Below are positions 10,081 through 19,177 of a stretch of DNA of 64,000 nt, piece after piece. Both the position numbers and the translations under genes were made by a program. Origin of the DNA: an uncultured Bacteroidia bacterium (lineage in GTDB: Bacteria; Bacteroidota; Bacteroidia; NS11-12g; UBA9320); the NCBI GenBank assembly GCA_943789165.1, contig CALSTB010000003.1, positions 1 through 64,000 on the forward strand. The letters run 5' to 3'. The notes below the pieces were generated by a model. The model ran no database searches. It was not told the origin of the DNA and worked only from the letters and a program-made list of their open reading frames with translations. Numbering within the stretch: position 1 is the stretch's first letter; the number at the start of each line of letters is the position of its first letter.

Positions 10081-11718
10081 TTATTTGCCTTTCAACATAG
10101 TTTGATACCGTGATGGATTATTAAACAAATCCAACGCTTCCTGAACATCTGTGTCCTCGTCAAATGTTGTCTCCACAAATGCCCGATCATAGTAATATCT
10201 AGATGCTATTTCAGTTTCAAGTAGTTCTATTACCTCTTTCTTATGTTTTTCCAAATCAGCGTTTTTATTCTTGCTAAATTCCGCTTTCAAGTCCTCCAAT
10301 GTTTGACTCATAGCCTCAATATAGTGCTCATCCTTAGCCTTCTTTTCAAGTTCTAATAATGCGTTTTCTGTTTCCGTATTGTAGCCGTAGTCTTTATCTT
10401 TTAAAAACGTCTTGAAGTTCTCGTAATCCGCATCATCAAGGTGAAACTGGTTTGGCTCGACAATCGTATCGTGGTCGTTCCGATACTGAGTCGCATAATC
10501 AAAAATGAGGTCTTTAGTAACCAAGCTTCTAGCAATTTTGGTGAGTTCAGGTAGACCAACTATTACGTCAGGATTGACTCCTTCACCGTCTGTTACAGGT
10601 CGTTTCGATAAGGTATAAAACGTTTGTTTTAGTGAATCCGCGATAGACAAAGCACTGCCATTCCGTTTATTCGAATAATCCAATCTCTGGATACACCGAC
10701 CAGATGGGATGTAGTATTTGGCGGTGGTTATTTTCATTTGCGTATTATAGCTCAACAGCCTTGTAGATTGCACCAAACCTTTGCCATAACTCTGGGTACC
10801 GACTACCACACCTCGATCTAAATCTTGAATGGTCCCACTGACAATTTCACTTGCGGATGCAGAACCACCATCAATTAATACAACCAAAGGAATGTCAATA
10901 TCTACGGGAGTATTCAGTGTTTTGTACACTCTGTCGTTCTCCTTTTCTTTGCCTTTAGTGCTCACTACCAATTGGCCTTTTTTGACAAATACGTTTACAA
11001 TATTCACCGCTTCATGTAGCAAGCCTCCACCGTTTCCTCTTAAGTCAAATATTATGTTTTGAGCTCCTTGTTCTTTGAGGCTTTTCACTGCATTATGCAC
11101 TTCCAAACCAGCATCAGGTGTAAAACCGGTCAGTTTAATGTAACCTACATTGGATGTGACCATTCCAGAATAAGGCACATTCTTCACCTTTACTTGTGCC
11201 CGTTGTAAGCTAAACTCCATTTCACCTTTACTAGGCCTATTAATGGTTAGAACCACTGTTGTGCCTGCTGTGCCTTTCAGCACATCTGACAACTGACTAC
11301 TCGTTTTACCAACCACGTATTTGCCATCCACTTTGATTAGAATATCCCCAGTTCTCAAGCCGACTTTTTGGGCAGGATAGCCTTCATATGGCCTATCAAT
11401 AACAAGATCATCTCCATGCTTTTTAACAATTGCACCTATGCCTCCATAAGACCCAGTCACCTGAAACCTATAGTCTTCCGCCTGCGCTTCGCTGTAAAAA
11501 TTGGTATACGGATCGAGTGATTTAAGCATGGCATCGATAGCTTCACGCATCAAGTGTCCAGGCTTCACTTCGTCCACATAACTGAGGTTTACCTCTTTGT
11601 AAACCGTACTAAAAATATCTAGGTTTTTAGAAACTTCAAAGTAATCATCTACTTGGGTAAATCCTGTAATTAGGATTGATATGCTTATGCCAAAAATTAG
11701 TAGCTTTTTTCTGCTCAT
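10081..11718 (-). CDS. S41-family C-terminal processing protease
   Basis: 545 residues. An N-terminal hydrophobic stretch (LLIFGISISILITGF) is a signal peptide or anchor. A PDZ domain (~80-165) is followed by the S41 tail-specific protease domain with catalytic Ser in DGGSASASEIVSG and catalytic Lys in QSYGKGLVQ. The C-terminal ~150 residues are charged and helical, as in the Bacteroidota CtpA-like family. It probably trims or degrades periplasmic proteins. It is the first gene of a five-gene minus-strand run. No exact TAnnTTTG box is visible upstream. Confidence 0.93.
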   Translation of the reverse strand: MSRKKLLIFGISISILITGFTQVDDYFEVSKNLDIFSTVYKEVNLSYVDEVKPGHLMREAIDAMLKSLDPYTNFYSEAQAEDYRFQVTGSYGGIGAIVKKHGDDLVIDRPYEGYPAQKVGLRTGDILIKVDGKYVVGKTSSQLSDVLKGTAGTTVVLTINRPSKGEMEFSLQRAQVKVKNVPYSGMVTSNVGYIKLTGFTPDAGLEVHNAVKSLKEQGAQNIIFDLRGNGGGLLHEAVNIVNVFVKKGQLVVSTKGKEKENDRVYKTLNTPVDIDIPLVVLIDGGSASASEIVSGTIQDLDRGVVVGTQSYGKGLVQSTRLLSYNTQMKITTAKYYIPSGRCIQRLDYSNKRNGSALSIADSLKQTFYTLSKRPVTDGEGVNPDVIVGLPELTKIARSLVTKDLIFDYATQYRNDHDTIVEPNQFHLDDADYENFKTFLKDKDYGYNTETENALLELEKKAKDEHYIEAMSQTLEDLKAEFSKNKNADLEKHKKEVIELLETEIASRYYYDRAFVETTFDEDTDVQEALDLFNNPSRYQTMLKGK

Positions 11719-12048
11719 TTTGCTTTCAATTTCTTGTAACTAACACAATATTAACGAACCAATTCAGAGTTTCTTTTCATTAAATGAGGAAATCATTCAA
11801 TTTTAAGACCTAGTGACCCAATAATCAGATAAACGACAATTCGCAAATTCTGTTAAACTCTAATTATCAGCGCTTTGCAAATTTTAGTGAATTATATTTT
11901 AATTTTTTTCTTGCCACCGCATGTTGCCCAATCCCTGCGTGAAAATAATCAATCACGTTATAGTCAAAACAACTTTACTCGACACTTATTATTTGAATAA
12001 CCTATAATAGAAATAGCCACTATGATATTAGTATAATATAGTATGTGT
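11719..12048. other. 330-bp AT-rich intergenic region, no feature seen
   Basis: Lies between yidD and the S41 protease gene, both on the minus strand. It should hold the promoter of the protease operon, but I see no exact TAnnTTTG on that strand, no clear terminator, no DnaA boxes and no plausible short gene. Confidence 0.5.
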
Positions 12049-12291
12049 CTATGTCACTGGATCATGACCATGTCCTCCCCAAGGATGGCATCTTAAAATT
12101 CTTTTTATAGTCAACCATAAACCTTTGATTGGTCCATGTTTCGAAATCGCCTCCAAACCATATTGCGAACATGTTGGCGAAAATCGACAGGAATTTGGCA
12201 AAAAGGGAGATATGACCAATTGGTACGCCCGAATCAGAAAAATAAAGATTAGACTAATGAGACTCTGAAATCCTTTGAGTAAGCACATCAT
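12049..12291 (-). CDS. yidD: Membrane protein insertion efficiency factor YidD
   Basis: About 80 residues from the internal Met chosen here (12291; the next Met at 12288 is equally possible). The core [27 protein letters not shown] and [13 protein letters not shown] is diagnostic for YidD, which assists YidC-dependent membrane protein insertion. A longer frame to 12354 exists, but its extra residues do not resemble the family. The start overlaps the 3' end of rnpA by ~38 bp, as is common for this pair. The C-terminus GGHGHDPV is also family-typical. Confidence 0.93.
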   Translation of the reverse strand: MMCLLKGFQSLISLIFIFLIRAYQLVISPFLPNSCRFSPTCSQYGLEAISKHGPIKGLWLTIKRILRCHPWGGHGHDPVT

Positions 12292-12652
12292 AAATTTGTG
12301 ATAAGGAATTACTAATACTTTCTTGGGTTTCTTCCTGTTTACCTGTATAAACAAGTGCCAACAACAACTGTTTGTTAGATTCGCTTTTTAACAACAACGA
12401 AAAATCAAGGCGGCGATAAGATTCGCGCATTAACCTTTTTAACCTGTTACGGTCAACAGCTCTTGAGAACTTCTTCTTCGACACCGAAAACAGTACCCTT
12501 ACTGGGCTCTTGTCAATTTTAGGTGCAAAAGTATATAACAAAAGAAGTGGGTACTTGCCCACTTTCTCATTTGATTCAGAAAATAAATATTGTATTTGCC
12601 CTCGATTTTTGAGGCGCGCATGTACATTAAGGCTTGCCGAAAAGGCAGTCAT
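12254..12652 (-). CDS. rnpA: Ribonuclease P protein component
   Basis: 132 residues, basic. The RnpA signature [15 protein letters not shown] is present, with the preceding [11 protein letters not shown] strand. It binds the RNase P RNA and helps 5' processing of pre-tRNA. The ATG is 2 nt past the rpmH stop, giving the classical rpmH-rnpA-yidD order. Confidence 0.95.
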   Translation of the reverse strand: MTAFSASLNVHARLKNRGQIQYLFSESNEKVGKYPLLLLYTFAPKIDKSPVRVLFSVSKKKFSRAVDRNRLKRLMRESYRRLDFSLLLKSESNKQLLLALVYTGKQEETQESISNSLSQIYDVLTQRISESH

Positions 12653-12654
12653 AA

Positions 12655-12813
12655 CTATCGCTTATGTCCAGGCTCGTCTGAAACCGACAATTTCTTTCTG
12701 CCCTTGGCACGTCTCGCTGACAATACCTTTCTACCGTTTTTAGTGCTCATACGCTCTCTAAAACCGTGCTTGTTCTTTCTCTTTCTATTCGAAGGCTGAA
12801 ATGTTCTTTTCAT
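12655..12813 (-). CDS. rpmH: 50S ribosomal protein L34
   Basis: 52 residues, read directly from the minus strand (ATG at 12813, TAG at 12655-12657). It begins [18 protein letters not shown] and contains [20 protein letters not shown], unmistakable for L34, with a short Bacteroidota-type C-terminal extension. First gene of the rpmH-rnpA-yidD unit. Its promoter is well defined (12853-12880). Confidence 0.98.
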   Translation of the reverse strand: MKRTFQPSNRKRKNKHGFRERMSTKNGRKVLSARRAKGRKKLSVSDEPGHKR

Positions 12814-12852
12814 CGCTTATTCTACTGTAAAATCCCTGTCTAAAAAAGGACT

Positions 12853-12880
12853 GCAAAAATAAGATTTTATCTAACTCCAA
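12853..12880 (-). promoter_or_regulatory. Promoter of rpmH-rnpA-yidD
   Basis: On the minus strand TATTTTTGC (12861-12853) is an exact -7 box. TTG (12880-12878) lies 16 nt upstream as a possible -33 element. The 5' leader would be about 35 nt. Confidence 0.6.
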
Positions 12881-13021
12881 CACGCTCTTCCTAACATTTT
12901 TTTAAATATTTACCCAATGTTTGGCATTATTCGTATCATACCCTGTATTCAATTCAACAAATCCTTGTAAAGTAAAATTGAATTACCAGTAATATTGAGA
13001 GATAAACATACCTTGATGTTT

Positions 13022-13029
13022 TATTTTTG
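13022..13029 (+). promoter_or_regulatory. -7 promoter element for the MscS channel gene
   Basis: TATTTTTG, an exact TAnnTTTG match, ends 40 bp before the ATG at 13070. A TTG at 12995-12997 is a possible, rather distant -33 element. Confidence 0.45.
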
Positions 13030-13069
13030 TTCAATTCGACGATCAGGTCAAATAAGATAACACAACACA

Positions 13070-13954
13070 ATGAGTAAATGGAGCGAATCAGTTGACAAAG
13101 TGGGTAGTCTGTTAAAGAAAACCATAGTCACCTTCGGTGAAGAGACAATTTATGTCTACGATGTGTTTATTGCTCTATTCATAATCATATCGGCATATTT
13201 CATATTACGATGGATTAGAAAATTATTGGAAGCGGGTCAAAAAGCGAATAAGCTTACCATTGGCCAGCAATATGCTTATCACCAACTAGCAAAATATGTT
13301 GTGGTGGTCATAGCATTGGTCTCTATCTTAAACACATTTAAGGTTGACTTAAATTTCCTAATAATTGGTTCTTCAGCCGTTTTAGTTGCGCTCGCGTTAG
13401 GACTCCAACATTTATTCAACGACCTAGTTTCAGGCTTCTTTTTGTTATTTGAAGGAACCATACGGGTTGGCGACATTATCGAAGTAGAAGGCATGGTGTG
13501 CCGTGTACAAGAAATTGGCATTCGCACATCGAAAGTTAAAAAACGTGATGGCATTTCACTAGTCATCCCAAATGGTAAAATTATAAGCAACTCTGTCATC
13601 AACTGGACGACAGACAGCAGCATTACCAGATTCACAGTAAACGTAGGTGTGGCCTATGGCTCCGACGTTCAACTGGTTAGGCACGTCCTACTTGAGTGTG
13701 CGGAACGACACAACGAAGTCGTACGAAGTCCAAAACCAATCTGCCGGTTTATCAATTTTGGTGACTCTTCGTTAGATTTCGAATTATTGTTTTGGTCAAA
13801 GAATAGGTTTAGAATTGAAGACGTTCAGAGTGATCTTCGCTTCATGATAAACTCAGAGTTCACGAAAAACCACATCCGAATCCCATTCCCTCAGCGAGAC
13901 GTTCATATTAAGACGTCAACAGACAAGCCAGGATTCCCAGACACTGTGGGTTAA
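13070..13954 (+). CDS. Small-conductance mechanosensitive channel (MscS family)
   Basis: 294 residues. About three hydrophobic segments (~25-45, ~70-92, ~95-125) are followed by the MscS beta domain. The pore-lining region reads ALALGLQHLFNDLVSGFFL. The downstream signature RVGDIIEVEGMVCRVQEIGIR and LVIPNGKIISNSVINWT is typical. It should release solutes on hypo-osmotic shock from the inner membrane. It is monocistronic, transcribed away from rpmH and converging on the C1 peptidase gene. Confidence 0.94.
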   Translation: MSKWSESVDKVGSLLKKTIVTFGEETIYVYDVFIALFIIISAYFILRWIRKLLEAGQKANKLTIGQQYAYHQLAKYVVVVIALVSILNTFKVDLNFLIIGSSAVLVALALGLQHLFNDLVSGFFLLFEGTIRVGDIIEVEGMVCRVQEIGIRTSKVKKRDGISLVIPNGKIISNSVINWTTDSSITRFTVNVGVAYGSDVQLVRHVLLECAERHNEVVRSPKPICRFINFGDSSLDFELLFWSKNRFRIEDVQSDLRFMINSEFTKNHIRIPFPQRDVHIKTSTDKPGFPDTVG

Positions 13955-14076
13955 ATTATTCCGGTAGGCCTAGCAATGACAAAGTTGCCTTGGTCGTGTA
14001 TCCTTACACGCGTCCCAAAATGGCGATAGCCCACGTCTTCTTTATGCCACGCATACTATTGGAAGTTAAGATTCGG

Positions 14077-15276
14077 TTACTTTAACCCTAACTGTTTTTT
14101 TGTCGCTTTAGATAGCGCATCTTTATGAACCATGACGTCCATCGTTTTGTATTGAACATATGGAATAGAGGCATACATATATCCATCACAATCGTTCTTT
14201 GTCCCCCAAGAGTTTTTTACAATATAGTATTTGGTTCCGTTCTGATCTTTCACTATTCCTGTCAAATGCATTCCGTGATCATCGGTTGTTGAATAGTTAT
14301 CAAATGCCTCTTGCCGCATCTCTTGGGTAATTTTCTTTTCAGTCCCAGGGCTATCAAACTGTGTTCCTTTTCTTTCTGCACCTGCATCATTAAAGTGCTT
14401 GTTATCCTTACCACTCATCGTCAACGCTTTCTCGTCTTCTGGCACAATGGCAAGTCCGTTATTGAAACTAAAGCCTTTTTCACTTACATCACTCGCCCAA
14501 GCGATAGAATACCCGCTCATAATGGCATGTTCCATTTCTGAGGTGAATTCTTCTAATGGAAGGTTGTAAACTGAACCACCGATCCAATTGTCCGCAACTT
14601 CGAGAACGAAGCTTTCATAAAAATCATGATGGGTATATGAAGTTAGCGTTACATAGTCCTCCATCTTCAATCCCAACTTATCTCGAAATGATTTTGGGGT
14701 ATATGTTTTCCCTTCATAAGTAAACTCTGAAGGAACTGCACCCAAATAAGCGTCCAACACGCCCTCTATAGCCTTTTTCCATGATGTTGTTAAGTTACCT
14801 TGTCGATTCTTAATTACAGCATCACACATGGCTTTTAACATGGCTTCCATTTCTGAATGATTGTGTTTATCGGAGCCATAATTCAGGCCTTTGTATGTTT
14901 CTTCTGGAACAATACCATATTTCTTGATCACATAGGGTATGTCGTGAAAGGCTCCCCCTTGTGAAAAATTCACCGCACCTTGCATACGGACATATTTTTC
15001 AGCTTTATCGATATACGCCATTCTTACTATGTACATTTCCGACAGTTTGTGTTTCCCTTGTCCAGTTCTTATCAATTCACTTTCGATAAAAGAAAGTGCG
15101 CTAAAACTCCAACAAGTTCCCGTGCGATTCTGATTCTGCACATCATTTGCTTCTAAGTCCTTAACTACTTCAAAGTAATACTTACCATCCTTTTTGTTCT
15201 TTAGCGTGTCCTGAGCGAATAATTGTAGGCTAAACAGGCTACACATTAAGGTTATTGCAACAACAATCTGTTTCAT
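14077..15276 (-). CDS. Secreted C1-family (bleomycin-hydrolase-like) cysteine peptidase
   Basis: About 399 residues from the Met at 15276, chosen because it begins a good signal peptide (MKQIVVAITLMCSLFSLQLFAQ). The longer frame to 15417 would run back into the MBOAT gene. The papain-fold catalytic residues are visible: Cys55 in TGTCWSFSALS, His in DDHGMHLTG, and Asn in VKNSWGT. The layout resembles aminopeptidase C/bleomycin hydrolase, but with an export signal, so it acts in the periplasm or outside. It is the last gene in the minus-strand run after the MBOAT gene. Whether it serves the polysaccharide genes upstream is unknown. Confidence 0.9.
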   Translation of the reverse strand: MKQIVVAITLMCSLFSLQLFAQDTLKNKKDGKYYFEVVKDLEANDVQNQNRTGTCWSFSALSFIESELIRTGQGKHKLSEMYIVRMAYIDKAEKYVRMQGAVNFSQGGAFHDIPYVIKKYGIVPEETYKGLNYGSDKHNHSEMEAMLKAMCDAVIKNRQGNLTTSWKKAIEGVLDAYLGAVPSEFTYEGKTYTPKSFRDKLGLKMEDYVTLTSYTHHDFYESFVLEVADNWIGGSVYNLPLEEFTSEMEHAIMSGYSIAWASDVSEKGFSFNNGLAIVPEDEKALTMSGKDNKHFNDAGAERKGTQFDSPGTEKKITQEMRQEAFDNYSTTDDHGMHLTGIVKDQNGTKYYIVKNSWGTKNDCDGYMYASIPYVQYKTMDVMVHKDALSKATKKQLGLK

Positions 15277-15341
15277 GAGTATTTTTTTCGGCAAAGTATT
15301 GTAAAATCTCTTTTGAGCGAAAAAAAATCTATGAACAGTTG

Positions 15342-16859
15342 TTAAAACTGGAAATATATGAAAGGTTGAACGTCGGCGGTCTTTGCTTGGTAACAGATAA
15401 AGATGATTACTGCACAAACCAACACCTTTGCAAAATCAGGGATAATAACAAACACCTCTTTTGCTTTAGACTTGACATTGGTTGGAATAAAATGAATCGC
15501 AAAACCCAATAGAATTAGCAGTAGCGGCGTTGTATACTGAGTAAGTCTTTCACCTATTCCGCTCCATTGGAAATCCGTTCCAATACGGCTTAACATCAGT
15601 TTCACCTTGTCGACACTATCGGCTCTAAAATAAATCCAACAAAACGCAACAAAATGAAACGTAATCAACCCTGCAAAAATTTTCGAAACAATGGGAGGAA
15701 TGCTATTAATCTTAGGTACGTACCTAATCCACAATTTGTGCAGTGCCAAGGCAGCGCCGTGCAAACCACCCCAAATAATAAATTTTGTTGCTGCACCGTG
15801 CCACAATCCGCCCAACAGCATGGTGATCATTAAATTGATATATGTTCGAATTTTCCCTTTTCGATTTCCACCCAGCGAGATATACAAATAATCCCTCAAC
15901 CAAGTAGACAATGAGATGTGCCATCGTCTCCAAAAATCGGTAATAGACGTTGCTTTGTAAGGTGAATTAAAGTTCAGGGGTAGTTGAAAACCAAGTAGCG
16001 CTGCCAACCCTATCGCCATATCAGAATACCCCGAGAAGTCACAGTAAATCTGGATACTATACCCATACACCGCCATTAGGTTGCTAAACCCACTGTATAA
16101 ATTTGGGTCATCAAAAACGCGGTCCACAAAGTTGACTGAAATGTAATCTGATATGACCATCTTCTTAAACAGTCCAGTCATGATGAGATACAAGGCCACT
16201 CCGAGTTGCTCTCGAGTTAGACTGAACTTTTTGTATATCTGAGGTATAAAATCTGCCGCACGTACAATTGGCCCTGCCACCAACTGAGGGAAGAAGGTTA
16301 CAAAGAAGCCGAAATCGATGATGTTTTTCGCTGACTCAATCTGTCGACGGTAAATATCAATGGTATAACTTAATGTTTGAAACGTGTAAAACGAAATGCC
16401 CACTGGTAAAAAAATGTCGTAAATACTGAAGTCTGACCCAAAAATATTGTTTGACAAAACAGCCATAAAATTGACCGGCACTAAATCTGTCCCAACGTAG
16501 TAATTGATAAGTGAAACGATATAAGCCGAATATTTAAAGAAGGCTAACAAACCAAGGTTGACTACCAAGCTTAAAACCAAAAACGCTTTGCGATTGACTT
16601 CCTTCTTTGATTTATGTATTTCCATCCCACACCAATAATCAACAACCGTTGATAGCAGGAGCAGACCGAAGTACAACCCTCCAGATTTGTAATAAAAAAA
16701 TAAGCTAAACAGCAGTAAGTAGACATTCCTAACTGCGAGTTTCTTATAGAAAATCCAGTATAGAACAAATCCAAAACTGAAAAGGAAAAGAAATAGGTAC
16801 TGACTAAATATCAGTGGTGCATCCTCTGCATAAAGGAATATTTCTTTTAAGGTGAACAT
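15342..16859 (-). CDS. MBOAT-family membrane O-acyltransferase (AlgI-like)
   Basis: 505 residues with about ten or more membrane segments. MBOAT hallmarks are present: SFYTFQTLSYTIDIYR, FFPQLVAGPI, DFSGYSDMAIGLA, DFWRRWHISLSTWLRDYLY, and the active-site His in GGLWHGAATKFIIWGGLHG. AlgI-type proteins pass acyl groups across the inner membrane to a partner that acylates an exported polysaccharide. The SGNH gene ends 6 nt upstream and is the obvious partner. The acyl group and acceptor cannot be deduced. Confidence 0.94.
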   Translation of the reverse strand: MFTLKEIFLYAEDAPLIFSQYLFLFLFSFGFVLYWIFYKKLAVRNVYLLLFSLFFYYKSGGLYFGLLLLSTVVDYWCGMEIHKSKKEVNRKAFLVLSLVVNLGLLAFFKYSAYIVSLINYYVGTDLVPVNFMAVLSNNIFGSDFSIYDIFLPVGISFYTFQTLSYTIDIYRRQIESAKNIIDFGFFVTFFPQLVAGPIVRAADFIPQIYKKFSLTREQLGVALYLIMTGLFKKMVISDYISVNFVDRVFDDPNLYSGFSNLMAVYGYSIQIYCDFSGYSDMAIGLAALLGFQLPLNFNSPYKATSITDFWRRWHISLSTWLRDYLYISLGGNRKGKIRTYINLMITMLLGGLWHGAATKFIIWGGLHGAALALHKLWIRYVPKINSIPPIVSKIFAGLITFHFVAFCWIYFRADSVDKVKLMLSRIGTDFQWSGIGERLTQYTTPLLLILLGFAIHFIPTNVKSKAKEVFVIIPDFAKVLVCAVIIFICYQAKTADVQPFIYFQF

Positions 16860-16865
16860 TTATTT

Positions 16866-18104
16866 TTAGTCGAATCGTTTTTCATAACCATCCATGATGC
16901 TTTGATACAGCATCTTTCCTTGTAGAACATAACCTTCCTCAGAATAATGAATCAGGTCTGCTCGAGCCAAACCGTCAGACTGCCACTTTTTAATAGCGTA
17001 ATTCCCACCCATTAGTTTGTTAAAGTCCCAAATGGCGGCCTTATGCGTTGCTGCTAGTTCGTAGATAGCCTCGACAACTAAGTCAATATTTGCATTGTGA
17101 TACCGTCGTTTGATATAAAAATCACCTGGGGTTACAAAGAGCACTGACGCATTGGGATTACTAGATTTTACTTTTTGTATTAACGCTTCATATGAGCTTC
17201 TAAAACACGTCTTACAGAAAAGTCTCTCGGTCATATACGCATCGTTTGTCCCCAATGAAATGACCACCAAGTCTGAATTTAAAACGGCCAATTGTTCATT
17301 AAAAAAATTGTTTCGCAAATACGATTTGGCGTACGCACCGTTTAAACCAACGGCGTTGTATATGAGACCTGGATTATCGTTCTCCAAGCTCATTCCAAAA
17401 AATTGGAAATACCCTTGCTCCTCTCTTTTATCAAAAGCCATCCAAAGGCTGTCCTGCATGTCTTTAAAAAAGATTTCTGACACAGATTCATTGATGGGTT
17501 GATAATCAAAATCCATATTGATACTATCGTGATTCAACATGGTAACATCAAAACTTAGTGGAGTATGGTAACTAAATAGCTTAATCTTATCAAACTCATA
17601 GTTCATATCGCCGTCAATGTTCGGATTTATCCTCAGGAAGGCTGTACTGTCGAAAGTGGTAGCAGTAGCACCACAAATGCCAAAATTACACTCATCGCGA
17701 TACGAAATACTTCTACAACCTGACCATTGTCCGTTATACGATATACCTAAGTTTAAAGGACTATTACTTCTTATTAATCTAAATGGAAATACAAATCCTC
17801 GCCCTCCGTTACCGAACGTTTTTTGAAATAATTTTCGCGTTGTATGCGTGAGGAAATCAGCTTGAATATGGCTATCGCCGATATGCGTAATCACTACTTT
17901 GTTCTGTCCTTGATCAATATAATTATCAAGTGCCGCATAAAATCGATCTAGATTTTCGGCGTTATGAATAACATTTTTGGAGTAATCAACCGACTTATAT
18001 TCTGGGAAATAAACGGGCAAAATTAGCTGGCTTCTTTTGGTAAAAGAAGTGCATAATGTTGCTAACGCAACAAGCCAAAGAAACTTCACACCTTGTTGAA
18101 TCAA
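16866..18104 (-). CDS. SGNH/GDSL-like protein, probable partner of the MBOAT acyltransferase
   Basis: 412 residues with an N-terminal hydrophobic signal or anchor. SGNH blocks are visible: block I THIGDSHIQADF with Ser78, block III GTNDAY (~290), and the Asp/His pair in DLIHYSEEGY near the C-terminus. The likely role is periplasmic O-acyl transfer or deacetylation of a polysaccharide together with the MBOAT protein, as AlgJ/AlgX do in alginate systems. The ATG overlaps the end of the pyrophosphorylase gene by 4 nt. The partnership is inferred from context. Confidence 0.85.
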   Translation of the reverse strand: MIQQGVKFLWLVALATLCTSFTKRSQLILPVYFPEYKSVDYSKNVIHNAENLDRFYAALDNYIDQGQNKVVITHIGDSHIQADFLTHTTRKLFQKTFGNGGRGFVFPFRLIRSNSPLNLGISYNGQWSGCRSISYRDECNFGICGATATTFDSTAFLRINPNIDGDMNYEFDKIKLFSYHTPLSFDVTMLNHDSINMDFDYQPINESVSEIFFKDMQDSLWMAFDKREEQGYFQFFGMSLENDNPGLIYNAVGLNGAYAKSYLRNNFFNEQLAVLNSDLVVISLGTNDAYMTERLFCKTCFRSSYEALIQKVKSSNPNASVLFVTPGDFYIKRRYHNANIDLVVEAIYELAATHKAAIWDFNKLMGGNYAIKKWQSDGLARADLIHYSEEGYVLQGKMLYQSIMDGYEKRFD

Positions 18105-19177
18105 ATGTATTTACCGTTATGGCCGCTTTTTACGTCGTTTACGATCCTTTTCACTTCTTGTTCTTTGTCTTTATTACAAATCAAAAGTGCATCTTCCGTA
18201 TCAAGTACAAATAAGTCTTTAACTCCTTCTAGGACCACCAACTTACCTTTTTCAGCTACGACTAAGTTGCCGTCTGAAGTGGACAACTCTACTGTGTCCC
18301 CAATTATTACATTTTGGTCATCGTTTTTATCCGCAACATCATACAATGATTTCCAAGTACCCAGATCTGACCATCCGAATTCCGACGGTAAGACATATAC
18401 ATTGTCTGATTTCTCTATAATTCCGTAATCAATCGAGATATTTTGACAAGCCGGGTATATTCTGTCAATCATGGTTGATTCCTTTTTTGAATAATACGAC
18501 TTTGTTTCGGTAACGAACAACTCCGCCATATCAGGTAAATGATTGTCAAAAGCCTTAAGAATAGCTGAAATAGACCAAATAAAAATACCTGCATTCCATA
18601 GAAAATCACCACTTTCCACAAACTGATTGGCCAATTCGAGATTTGGTTTTTCTAGAAACGTTTTTACAGGATGAATGCCTGACTCAACCTCTTCTTCCTG
18701 AAATTGAATATATCCATAGCCGGTATCAGGTCTTGAGGGCTTGATGCCTAAAGTCACCAAAGCATCGTTTTGCTCTGCAAAACTCATCGCCTTGTTAACT
18801 TGGGTGTTAAATGACTCAACATCTATAATTAAATGATCCGATGGTGCAACAACGACCACAGAATCTGGATCTTTGGATGCAATCTTGTAGCAGGCATAGG
18901 CGATGCAAGGAGCTGTGTTTTTAGCTATTGGTTCACCTAAAATCTGATTGTTATTAATATCTGGAATTTGTTCTTTTATCAGATCCCTATAAGATTCGTT
19001 AGTCACTATATAGATATTCTCGGCGGGCATCAAACGCGCAAATCGCTTGTACGTCATTTGAAGCAAAGACTCTCCTAAACCTAGGATGTCCAGAAATTGC
19101 TTTGGTTTGCTAACCCTACTAACTGGCCAGAATCGTGTTCCAACTCCGCCAGCCATAATCACTGCATACTTATTCAT
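18101..19177 (-). CDS. manC: Mannose-1-phosphate guanylyltransferase
   Basis: 358 residues. The nucleotidyltransferase signature MAGGVGTRFWPVSRVSKPKQF is at the N-terminus, followed by APSDHLI (~108), FLEKPN and WNAGIFIW (~190). The protein is monofunctional; the phosphomannose isomerase domain of longer ManC proteins is absent. It should make GDP-mannose from mannose-1-P and GTP for surface polysaccharide. The start overlaps the preceding stop by one base (TAATG). Confidence 0.9.
   Translation of the reverse strand: MNKYAVIMAGGVGTRFWPVSRVSKPKQFLDILGLGESLLQMTYKRFARLMPAENIYIVTNESYRDLIKEQIPDINNNQILGEPIAKNTAPCIAYACYKIASKDPDSVVVVAPSDHLIIDVESFNTQVNKAMSFAEQNDALVTLGIKPSRPDTGYGYIQFQEEEVESGIHPVKTFLEKPNLELANQFVESGDFLWNAGIFIWSISAILKAFDNHLPDMAELFVTETKSYYSKKESTMIDRIYPACQNISIDYGIIEKSDNVYVLPSEFGWSDLGTWKSLYDVADKNDDQNVIIGDTVELSTSDGNLVVAEKGKLVVLEGVKDLFVLDTEDALLICNKDKEQEVKRIVNDVKSGHNGKYI

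Noticed and set aside
11719-13069. Possible replication origin near rpmH-rnpA
   Set aside because: No dnaA gene and no TTATCCACA-like boxes in the gaps; the rpmH cluster alone is not evidence in Bacteroidota.
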